From positions 370 to 15,040 of the forward strand of contig CAJTSU010000082.1 of NCBI GenBank assembly GCA_910579055.1: a stretch of DNA of 14,671 nt, given 5' to 3'. Of the stretch, positions 1 through 6,497 are shown in pieces; the first letter of the stretch is position 1; every line of letters begins with the position of its first letter. Under the pieces are notes generated by a model that was not told the DNA's origin, ran no database searches, and saw nothing but the letters and a program-made list of their open reading frames with translations. The translations under genes were made by a program, and so were the position numbers. The stretch comes from an uncultured Mailhella sp. (GTDB lineage Bacteria; Desulfobacterota; Desulfovibrionia; Desulfovibrionales; Desulfovibrionaceae).

Positions 1-700
1 CCGCCTCGTTGCGCACCACCAGAGCCAGCAGGTCCGTACGGTTCGCCATACGGTATTCTCCCGCAAAATACGGCGCGTACTGACAGGAAATATGTTCCTG
101 CCCCCTGGAATAAAAACCGATGCGCAGCGTCTTCAAATCCTCGGGCGACAGCGTGCTTCTGGCCGCCAGCGGATGCCCCGCGCCGATGAAAAGCCGCTCC
201 TCGTCCGTAAACAGCGGCACGACTTCACAGCCCATGTTCACAGCCTGTTCACGAAGTTTCAAGCCCAGCGCCGTGCGTGTGACCGCCATACAGGAAGTTC
301 CGCTCTCCAGTTCCTGTATCACATCCGTGATGTACACGTTGCACAGCGTCACGCTGATTTCCGGGTACAGTTCCCTGAACGGCAGAAAAATATTGCGGGT
401 GAGATGAAGTGAAAGCAGCGGCGTGGTGCATACCGAAAACGCTCCTGACGCCTTTGCTTCCAGACTCAATTCCGCAATCAGTTTCAGTGCGCCTTCCGCC
501 TTTTCCACCGCGCGGATTCCCTGCGGAGTCAGCTCTATACCCTTGTTTCCCTTTTTAAAAAAGGGGAACCCCAAATCTTTTTCCAGGTTTCCCATCGCCA
601 CCGACACCGCCTGCCGGGATACGTTCAGCCGCCGCGCCGCCGCGCTGATGGAACCCGCCTTCGCCACGGCAACGAGGTATTCCAACTGCTCCAGACGCAT
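1..700 (-). CDS. LysR-family transcriptional regulator, partial (C-terminus beyond left edge)
   Basis: Reading the minus strand from the ATG at 700-698 gives 233 uninterrupted codons that run off the window. The protein starts MRLEQLEYLVAVAKAGSISA and has the classic LysR N-terminal winged helix-turn-helix (about residues 1-60, including AARRLNVSRQAVSVAMGNLE and later LTPQG). A linker helix follows, then the start of the periplasmic-binding-like effector domain from about residue 88. About 60-70 C-terminal residues of a normal 300-residue LysR protein are missing. The start is supported by AAGGAGG six bases upstream. The gene diverges from the flavin reductase at 1040, the usual arrangement for a LysR activator and its target, so it probably controls that gene and, through a shared element, the tct genes. 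The effector is unknown. Family assignment is very secure; the target is inferred. Confidence 0.93.
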   Translation of the reverse strand, partial: MRLEQLEYLVAVAKAGSISAAARRLNVSRQAVSVAMGNLEKDLGFPFFKKGNKGIELTPQGIRAVEKAEGALKLIAELSLEAKASGAFSVCTTPLLSLHLTRNIFLPFRELYPEISVTLCNVYITDVIQELESGTSCMAVTRTALGLKLREQAVNMGCEVVPLFTDEERLFIGAGHPLAARSTLSPEDLKTLRIGFYSRGQEHISCQYAPYFAGEYRMANRTDLLALVVRNEA

Positions 701-1039
701 TACAGCCTCCTTGCTTTTCAGAATGTAGTTGAAAGAGCATGACCGCGCAACACATCCTCTTTCCCATGCAATCCACAGCTGACAGCACTCCATAGATAAT
801 TAATATTTTTCTTTTTTTTCCGCCCCCCTTAAAAAACAGATAGTCATCGCCGCTTGCATGCGAGTCCATCGTGAAAACCGGAATGGCCTGCCAGGCTGCA
901 GTTTTGCAACCTCAGACTGATGACAGTGACAGGTGCAGAGAGCGCAGGGCTCCCGGCGTCGGCATAAAAATGCGCGTCAGAACACAGTGATCCCGCCGGC
1001 AGATGTTTTCAATCTCACCCCTCTGACAAAGGAGAAGCC
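701..1039. promoter_or_regulatory. Divergent control region between lysR and the flavin reductase gene
   Basis: This 339-bp stretch has no credible gene. It holds the lysR ribosome site on the minus strand (AAGGAGG, about 707-713) and a weak minus-strand promoter candidate: TTGCGC, 17 bp, TACATT, matching 3/6 and 4/6 of the sigma-70 consensus. It also contains the A/T-rich element at 779-807 that recurs before tctC, and a T8 tract at 812-819. The reductase ribosome site (AAAGGAGA, about 1028-1035) lies at the right end. About 200 bp lie between the A/T element and the reductase start, so that transcript may have a long leader. I see no convincing plus-strand -35/-10 pair, which would fit activator dependence. 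Confidence 0.6.
779..807 (+). promoter_or_regulatory. Candidate LysR operator, copy 1
   Basis: This 29-bp element matches the one at 3137-3165 at 20 of 29 aligned positions without gaps, including an identical 12-mer ATAATTAATATT (796-807). Both copies are followed by a pyrimidine tract ending in CC. This copy's left half is only a weak dyad (CTGACA then CATAGA), whereas copy 2 has a perfect one. It sits 79 bp upstream of the lysR start codon and 233 bp upstream of the reductase start. Use by LysR is inferred from position and repetition. Confidence 0.5.
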
Positions 1040-3019
1040 ATGAAACCCGTGTACAAGGAAAAATACCCCCACCTGTTTGAACCGATGTTTGCCGGGAAGA
1101 ACAGGGTTCGCTTCAACAACCGGGCACTGGTGGGCCCCATCGGATCCGGCGCGACAGGCGGCGGCGAAGACAGCGACGGCCGCATCAACACCTTCGGCAT
1201 TGATTACTGGATGCGCTATATCCAGGGAGGATTCTCCTCCGTGTGCCTGCCCATGGACGTGCCGATCGACAACAGCCACGAACACATGTTCAACCTGAAC
1301 CCCAAAACCTGCAATCAAATGAACTTCCAGCGCCTCCAGCGCGCGGTGCACGCCTTCAACGGTAAAACCTTTGCGGAATTCATGCACGCGGGGCCGTACG
1401 CCCGCCCTGGCTTCAAGAAAATTTCAGCCGATGACGAACCCAACCTGGGAGCGACGGCGGCCACGAAAGGAGAGCTTGAAGAAATCGCCGCCCTGTTCGG
1501 CGAATACGCCCACTGGGCGCAGATCGCCAACTTCGACGGGCTCTGCCTGCACTACGCGCACGGCTGGCTGTTCAACTATTTCCTTTCCCCGCTCACCAAC
1601 CACCGCAGCGATGAATTCGGCGGATCCGTGGAAAAGCGCTGCGCCTTCCCGCTCATGGTGATCAAGGAAATTCGCAGGGTCGTGGGCGACAGCCTGCTGA
1701 TAGAACTGCGCATGAACGGCAACGACGAGGTGGAAGGCGGCATCACGCCTGAAGAATGCGCGGAACAGGTCAAGATTTTCGAGCCCTATGTCGATATGGT
1801 GCATATTTCCTGCGCGCATCGCCTGAATGCGATGAACAGGCCCAAACAGTTCCCCACCGGCTTCGATCGCACGGCGCACAACGCCTACGCCAGCGAAATC
1901 GTGAAAAAATCCGGGGTCAAGATCCCCGTCGGCGTCACCGGCGGTATTTATGATCCCGCTGTGGCGGAAGAAGTTCTGGCCAAAGGGCAGGCCGACTATG
2001 TGCTGATGGCCCGTTCCGCCATGGCTGACCCCGAAATCATCAAAAAAGCCAGGGAAGGCCGCGAAGACGACATCCGTCCCTGCCTGCGCTGCAACTACTG
2101 CATGGATCACGGGCGACGCGTGGCGCTTTCCAAGGATTTGCACCTGCTTGCCTACCCCAGCTATGACCGGCAGTGCATGACCAACCCCATGCAGTTCCAG
2201 AGCGCGCAAAAGCTGCGCATCGCTCCGCCGGAGCGCTCCAAGAAGGTCGCCGTCATCGGCGGCGGCGTCGCGGGGATGGAAGCCGCCATCAGCTGCGCGG
2301 ACAGGGGGCACGAAGTCGTGCTTTATGAAAAAACCGACAGGCTGGGCGGGCAGGCGCTTCTGTCCGACGTCATGTGGTTCAAGAAGGAAATGAAGCTGTT
2401 CCATGAATATCTGGAACGCCAGATAAAAAAACGCCCGGCCATTACCGTGGTGTACAACACGCAGGCCACGCCCGAACTCATCGACAGGCTGGATCCGGAC
2501 GCCGTGATCGTGGCCGTGGGCGCTGAACAGATCGTGCCCAGGATTCCCGGTGCGGAAAAGGCGATGATGGCCTTTGACGTGTTCGGCCATGAGGATCGCG
2601 TCGGCAAACGGGTTGTCATCGTGGGCGGAGGCTCCATAGGCGTCGAGCTGGGCATTCATCTGAACGGCCTGGGCCATGAATGCACCATTCTGGAAATGGG
2701 CGAACATATCGCCGCGAAGGCGCAGCTTACGGAGCGCACGGCCTATCTGAACGCCATACGGGAATACAGGGTCAACTATCTGGAAAACGCAACCTGCACG
2801 GAAATCACGGACAAGAGTGTACGGGTCAGCACGCCGGAAGGTTTAAAGGAACTGGAAGCTGACACCGTTATCATAGCTGTGGGAACAAAAGCGCTGGAGC
2901 GTGAACGCGACAGGTTCATTGACACGGCTTTCGACGTCATCAATGTCGGCGACTGCGTGGAAGCTTCCACCATTGTGCATGCGGTACACACGGGCTTTGA
3001 CGCCGGGCTTGCGCTGTAA
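1040..3019 (+). CDS. NADH:flavin oxidoreductase, 2,4-dienoyl-CoA/enoate reductase class (FMN, Fe-S, FAD)
   Basis: This 659-residue cytosolic protein has the three-part layout of FadH, enoate reductase, trimethylamine dehydrogenase and BaiCD. Residues 1-345 form an old-yellow-enzyme FMN barrel, with CLHYAHGWLFNYFLSP at 169-184 (His171, His174) followed by NHRSDEFGGS. An iron-sulfur segment has Cys348, Cys351, Cys354 and probably Cys379. From about 398 comes a two-dinucleotide-fold module with GGGVAG at 407 (FAD) and GGGSIG at 529 (NAD(P)H), ending in the family's typical NVGDCVEAS motif. Electrons should pass NAD(P)H-FAD-Fe-S-FMN to an activated C=C bond or similar acceptor. The start has AAAGGAGA five to twelve bases upstream. 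The length is normal for the family. The gap between the third and fourth cysteines is unusually long. The neighbouring LysR and TTT genes suggest an imported carboxylate or its CoA ester as substrate, which is inference. Confidence 0.9.
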   Translation: MKPVYKEKYPHLFEPMFAGKNRVRFNNRALVGPIGSGATGGGEDSDGRINTFGIDYWMRYIQGGFSSVCLPMDVPIDNSHEHMFNLNPKTCNQMNFQRLQRAVHAFNGKTFAEFMHAGPYARPGFKKISADDEPNLGATAATKGELEEIAALFGEYAHWAQIANFDGLCLHYAHGWLFNYFLSPLTNHRSDEFGGSVEKRCAFPLMVIKEIRRVVGDSLLIELRMNGNDEVEGGITPEECAEQVKIFEPYVDMVHISCAHRLNAMNRPKQFPTGFDRTAHNAYASEIVKKSGVKIPVGVTGGIYDPAVAEEVLAKGQADYVLMARSAMADPEIIKKAREGREDDIRPCLRCNYCMDHGRRVALSKDLHLLAYPSYDRQCMTNPMQFQSAQKLRIAPPERSKKVAVIGGGVAGMEAAISCADRGHEVVLYEKTDRLGGQALLSDVMWFKKEMKLFHEYLERQIKKRPAITVVYNTQATPELIDRLDPDAVIVAVGAEQIVPRIPGAEKAMMAFDVFGHEDRVGKRVVIVGGGSIGVELGIHLNGLGHECTILEMGEHIAAKAQLTERTAYLNAIREYRVNYLENATCTEITDKSVRVSTPEGLKELEADTVIIAVGTKALERERDRFIDTAFDVINVGDCVEASTIVHAVHTGFDAGLAL

Positions 3020-3243
3020 CGTCCGATCCCCGGCCCGATGCGGACGCGGCGTCATCCCTTCGCGAAGCGATGCCGCACCCGTTTGTCGGGGGCCTTGCGC
3101 CCATGCCGCAATCCGCGTCCGCCTGTATAGTCCTGATTGATACCCAGCTATCAATAATTAATATTCCTTTTTTTTTCCAAAGTGGCATAGAAGAAATAAG
3201 GGAAAATTATCACACACTAGAATCCTCTACAAAGGAGTGCCAA
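3020..3243. promoter_or_regulatory. Structured gap and tctC control region
   Basis: The gap between reductase and tctC has two parts. The GC-rich left part (3040-3122) is bounded by a perfect 10-bp inverted repeat, GCGGACGCGG (3040-3049) with CCGCGTCCGC (3113-3122). Inside are the 10-bp palindrome CTTCGCGAAG (3058-3067) and two direct copies of ATGCCGCA (3070-3077 and 3103-3110). This could fold in RNA and separate the two transcripts, although no U-tract follows. The AT-rich right part holds the dyad element at 3136-3165, a T9 tract and the tctC ribosome site. No short gene is supported here. Confidence 0.55.
3136..3165 (+). promoter_or_regulatory. Candidate LysR operator, copy 2, overlapping a possible tctC promoter
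   Basis: A perfect interrupted palindrome, ATTGATA-N6-TATCAAT (3136-3155), runs into the A/T block ATAATTAATATT (3154-3165) shared with copy 1. TTGATA (3137-3142) matches five of six bases of a sigma-70 -35 box, and TAATAT (3159-3164) lies 16 bp downstream as a weak -10 candidate. A better -10-like hexamer, TAGAAT (3218-3223), lacks a -35 box and would leave almost no leader. The dyad suits a LysR dimer site. Which promoter is used is undetermined. Confidence 0.55.
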
Positions 3244-4185
3244 ATGAAACGTTTTCTCCTGGCCGCCCTGGCCGCCGCTTTCATGATTCCATGCCCCGCC
3301 CCGGCTGTGGAGTACCCCACCCAGCCGGTCACCATCATCGCCGGTTTCAACGCGGGCGGCACATCCGACATCGTACTGCGGGCCATGGCCCCTGAACTGG
3401 AAAAGGAACTCGGACAGCCCGTGCTGATCGTGAACAAGGGCGGCAACGGCGGCGCGCTGGCCATTGGCGACCTGCTGACCAAGAAGAGCAACGGCTACAC
3501 GGTGGGCCTGGTGTCCAACGCGGCGTTCACCCTGGATACGCAGCTCAGGAAGGCCCGCTACAGTATGGACGATTTCACCTTCCTGGGATCGGCAGGCCTC
3601 ACGCAGCAGGGCTTCTACTCCCTGCCCGACAAGCCGTGGAAAGATTTCAAGAGCCTTGTGGAGTACGCCAAACAAAGCGGCAAGGAACTGACCTTCTGCT
3701 CCCCCGACATTATGCCCAAGATTCTCCTTGATGTCGTGAGCGCCAAGGAAGGCATCAAATTCCGCTATGTGCCCACCAAGTCCGGCGGCGAAGCAGCCAC
3801 CAACGTGCTCGGCGGCCACACCGATTTCGCCTACGGCGGCGGCATCCAGACCCCCTACGTTCTGGCGGGGAAGATGATCAATCTGGCCAGTTCAACGAGA
3901 ACCCCGTTCGTCAAGTTCCCGGATTGCCCCACCCTGCTCTCGCTGGGCTACCCGAACACCGCTTTCGACACCCACTATGTGTTCTTCGTGAAGAAAGACA
4001 CTCCGGCTGAAATCTGCGAAAAGCTCAGCGCGGCCTTTGCCAAGGTGGCCAATCTCGAATCCATTCAGGATGCCATCCTGAACAAGGCCAACCTTTCGCC
4101 CCACATTCTCAAGGCCGAAGAAATCATGCCTTTCCTGAAGGCCCAGTACGACGAATACACGGAACTGTTCAGCAAGAACAAATAG
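3244..4185 (+). CDS. tctC: TTT-family (TctC/Bug) periplasmic solute-binding protein
   Basis: The 313-residue product starts MKRFLLAALAAAFMIPCPAP, a signal peptide with a probable signal peptidase I cut after PAPA (residue 21). There is no lipobox. The mature protein has the Bug/TctC N-terminal ligand loop (YPTQPVTIIAGFNAGGTSDI), a following KGGNGGALA segment and the typical late region YVFFVKKDTPAEICEKL. Such proteins capture small organic acids or similar anions in the periplasm for the TctA/TctB membrane pair, driven by an ion gradient. The frame is open from 3070, but the start at 3244 is chosen because it has AAAGGAG seven bases upstream and begins directly with the signal peptide. It leads the tctCBA unit. 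The ligand cannot be predicted, because Bug proteins with similar folds bind very different carboxylates. Confidence 0.92.
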   Translation: MKRFLLAALAAAFMIPCPAPAVEYPTQPVTIIAGFNAGGTSDIVLRAMAPELEKELGQPVLIVNKGGNGGALAIGDLLTKKSNGYTVGLVSNAAFTLDTQLRKARYSMDDFTFLGSAGLTQQGFYSLPDKPWKDFKSLVEYAKQSGKELTFCSPDIMPKILLDVVSAKEGIKFRYVPTKSGGEAATNVLGGHTDFAYGGGIQTPYVLAGKMINLASSTRTPFVKFPDCPTLLSLGYPNTAFDTHYVFFVKKDTPAEICEKLSAAFAKVANLESIQDAILNKANLSPHILKAEEIMPFLKAQYDEYTELFSKNK

Positions 4186-4199
4186 TCAGAGCCGCAAAC

Positions 4200-4225
4200 G
4201 GGACGAACCAGGCCCGGTTCGTCCC
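4200..4225 (+). other. Perfect stem-loop between tctC and tctB
   Basis: GGGACGAACC (4200-4209) and GGTTCGTCCC (4216-4225) form a perfect 10-bp stem with a 6-nt loop, 14 bases after the tctC stop. No U-run follows, so full intrinsic termination is unlikely. Its likely role is 3'-end protection of the tctC message or partial attenuation, making more binding protein than membrane protein. The function is inferred; the stem is seen directly. Confidence 0.6.
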
Positions 4226-4271
4226 CCGGGTTCGCCGTTAAACCATCTCAGCCCACGACTGCGAGGAACGT

Positions 4272-4715
4272 ATGCGCAGACAGGAACTTCTCATCAATGT
4301 TCTTCTCATTGCCTTCAGTCTGATCATGATTTTCGGGATCATCCCCGCCTGGACCGCCCCGCCTGTTGAGTACGGTCTGAACGGCGACATTCTGCCCACA
4401 ATGTGCTGTTCCGTCATAGGCATCGTGGCCGTTTTCCAGATAGTTTCCGGTGTACTGAAAGGCATCCGCCCGGACAACGGCAAGGGAATCAATGCCGAAC
4501 TGCTGATCCATGCCCTCAAGTGGTTCCTGCCCATGTTCGCCGTCATTCCGCTGTGGTATTACTGCGGCTTTCTCGCGGGATGCATCCCCGTTCTGTTTGT
4601 CCTGCTCTATCTGGCGGGCAGACGTGACTACAACGTCATCATCCCCCTTGCGGCGGGTATTCCTGTGGTCATCATGTTCCTCATGCTCTATGGCCTGAAG
4701 GTGCCCCTGCCCTGA
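4272..4715 (+). CDS. tctB: TTT-family small membrane subunit TctB
   Basis: This 147-residue hydrophobic protein has the size and topology of TctB: about four membrane segments, near residues 6-27, 40-60, 84-115 (probably a helix pair) and 120-143. Short polar stretches such as KGIRPDNGKG lie between them. TctB is the poorly conserved small subunit that pairs with TctA in the inner membrane, so the call rests on position between tctC and tctA as much as on sequence. A modest ribosome site (GAGGAA) lies six bases before the ATG. The gap to tctA is 56 bp with no clear promoter, consistent with one transcript. Confidence 0.85.
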   Translation: MRRQELLINVLLIAFSLIMIFGIIPAWTAPPVEYGLNGDILPTMCCSVIGIVAVFQIVSGVLKGIRPDNGKGINAELLIHALKWFLPMFAVIPLWYYCGFLAGCIPVLFVLLYLAGRRDYNVIIPLAAGIPVVIMFLMLYGLKVPLP

Positions 4716-4771
4716 ATTCCGCCAGGATCTGACTTGCCTCGCAAACGAAAGCTTTTTTCAAGGATACAGAC

Positions 4772-6298
4772 ATGATAGAGAATGTTTTACTGGGGCTGGG
4801 GGATGTGTTTAACGTCACATCCCTGCTCTTCATGTTTTTCGGCGTGGTCAGCGGCATCATCGTGGGGGCCATACCCGGGCTGAGCGGCCCCATCGCCATC
4901 GCCCTGTGCATCCCCTTCACCTATTACATGTCGCCCGTGGCCGCCATCGGCTTCCTTGTGGGCATCAACAAGGGCGGCACCTTCGGCGGTTCCATCGCGT
5001 CCATCCTCCTGAACACGCCCGGTTCTCCGGAATCGTCCGCCACCTGTTACGACGGCTACCCCATGGCCCTCCAGGGCAAGGGCGAAAAAGCCCTGAAGTG
5101 TTCGCTGTTCTCCTCCTTTTTCGGTGACACCATCTCCGCAATTTCCCTGATTATCCTTTCCATTCCGCTGGCGGCCGTCGCGCTGAAGCTTTCCCCTCCG
5201 GATTTGTGCGCGATCATGGTCTTTTCTCTGGTTCTGGTTTCAGGACTGGATTCCGGTTCCCTGGGCAAGGCGCTTATCGCCGCGGCGGCGGGCATGCTGC
5301 TGTCCTGCGTGGGCATGGACTGCTTCGGTGACGAACGCCTCACCTTCAACAACCTCACCCTGAGCGCCGGCATCCCCCTGATGAGCGTGGCCATCGGCAC
5401 CCTGGCCCTCTCGGAACTGGTGTTCCAGATGCAGAAACAGTTCCTGGGCCAGAAAAGCGGCGCCGAGGCATCCTGCGGCGCGGAAAAGGACGACTGCCGC
5501 TTCACCCCGCGGGAAATGCGCCAGGTGCTGCCCACAGCGATACGTTCCTCCATCATCGGCGTGGTGATCGGCGTGCTGCCCGGCCTGGGCTCGACCATGG
5601 CGGCCTTCATGGCATACGGAACGGCAAAAAAGGCATCCAAACATCCCGAAAAGTTCGGCACGGGGGTTCTGGAAGGCGTGGCCGCGCCCGAAGCAGCCAA
5701 CAACGCCATTATCGGCGCAAATCTTGTGCCCCTGCTCACCCTGGGCATCCCCGGCAATGCGTCCGCCGCCATCATCATGGGCGCGCTCATCCTGCACGGG
5801 CTCACTCCCGGCCCGCTGATGTTCGAGGAACAGCCGCGCGTCATCTACGGCGTGTACTGCGCGGTGCTCATGGCGGGCTTCATGAACCTGTTCTGCGGCT
5901 GGATGGGCCTGCGCGCGTTCATTTGGGTACTGGGCGTGTCCCGCACGCTGCTGTATCCGGTGGTCATGCTTACCTGCATGGTCGGCTCCTACCTGGCGGA
6001 CAACTCCATTTTCTGCACGCTGGTCATGCTGGTGCTGGCCGTGCTCGGCTTCTTCATGCGCAAGCTCGGTTACTCTTTCGTGACCTTCCTCATCGGTTTC
6101 GTACTCGGCCCCGGCTTTGAAATGTCGCTCCAGCAAAGCCTGACCATCAGCGGCGACAGGCTGGACATCTTCTATACCAGACCCATCCCCGTCATCCTCT
6201 TCGTCCTTTCCCTGTTTATGGTGTATCGCATATACAGACAGTGGAAAAAAGACGCGAGCGGCGGAAACGGGCGGGATGCCGAACTCGACCTCTCCTGA
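4772..6298 (+). CDS. tctA: TTT-family large membrane subunit TctA
   Basis: The 508-residue product is a polytopic inner-membrane protein with roughly eleven or twelve hydrophobic segments, the normal TctA length. It carries the family's signature N-terminal glycine-rich region (GAIPGLSGPIAIALCIPFTY) and the conserved GGTFGGSIASILLNTPGSPE stretch, then YDGYPMALQGKGEKAL. The mirrored second half repeats the pattern with GVLPGLGSTMAAFMAYGTAK and LGIPGNASAAIIMGAL. TctA is the ion-coupled permease that receives the solute from TctC. The start has AAGGAT about seven bases upstream. It is the last gene of the tct unit, followed 37 bp later by a strong GC hairpin. Identity is secure; the substrate is unknown. 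Confidence 0.95.
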   Translation: MIENVLLGLGDVFNVTSLLFMFFGVVSGIIVGAIPGLSGPIAIALCIPFTYYMSPVAAIGFLVGINKGGTFGGSIASILLNTPGSPESSATCYDGYPMALQGKGEKALKCSLFSSFFGDTISAISLIILSIPLAAVALKLSPPDLCAIMVFSLVLVSGLDSGSLGKALIAAAAGMLLSCVGMDCFGDERLTFNNLTLSAGIPLMSVAIGTLALSELVFQMQKQFLGQKSGAEASCGAEKDDCRFTPREMRQVLPTAIRSSIIGVVIGVLPGLGSTMAAFMAYGTAKKASKHPEKFGTGVLEGVAAPEAANNAIIGANLVPLLTLGIPGNASAAIIMGALILHGLTPGPLMFEEQPRVIYGVYCAVLMAGFMNLFCGWMGLRAFIWVLGVSRTLLYPVVMLTCMVGSYLADNSIFCTLVMLVLAVLGFFMRKLGYSFVTFLIGFVLGPGFEMSLQQSLTISGDRLDIFYTRPIPVILFVLSLFMVYRIYRQWKKDASGGNGRDAELDLS

Positions 6299-6334
6299 TC
6301 CCGACGCGGCAAACTCCGCGCAAACTCTGCTGAC

Positions 6335-6372
6335 GCGCGCCCCCGCCGCATGACCATGCGGCGGGGGCGCGT
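6335..6372. terminator. GC-rich hairpin between convergent tctA and hlyD
   Basis: A perfect 16-bp inverted repeat (6336-6351 with 6356-6371, loop GACC; one more G-U pair outside) begins 37 bp after tctA. It is almost entirely G and C and would form a very stable stem on either strand. No T-run follows in either direction, so it is terminator-like rather than a canonical intrinsic terminator. Its place between converging genes suggests it insulates both. Confidence 0.6.
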
Positions 6373-6497
6373 CGCGTTGCTCTCGATTCCCGTGAGCCTT
6401 GAAGACTCGGCCAACGGGAACACTGCGCGGCCTTCGGATTGGCCTCCATGGCTCGCCGCGCTCGCGCCTCCGGCGGTCAAGGATAGTTTTGTTAAAT

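Noticed and set aside
1424..2707. Long open frame of 427 codons on the minus strand inside the reductase gene
   Set aside because: It lies wholly opposite a clearly conserved flavin reductase, is rich in His/Ala/Gly/Asp as expected from complementing GC-rich codons, and has no recognisable domain.
3070..3243. In-frame upstream extension of tctC starting at an ATG at 3070
   Set aside because: The extension would put 58 residues before an evident signal peptide and has no ribosome site, whereas the ATG at 3244 has AAAGGAG and starts with the signal sequence.
5240..6136. Minus-strand open frame of 298 codons opposite tctA
   Set aside because: It is the antisense shadow of a conserved membrane protein gene; its composition (His, Gln, Glu, Ala repeats) is typical of such shadows.
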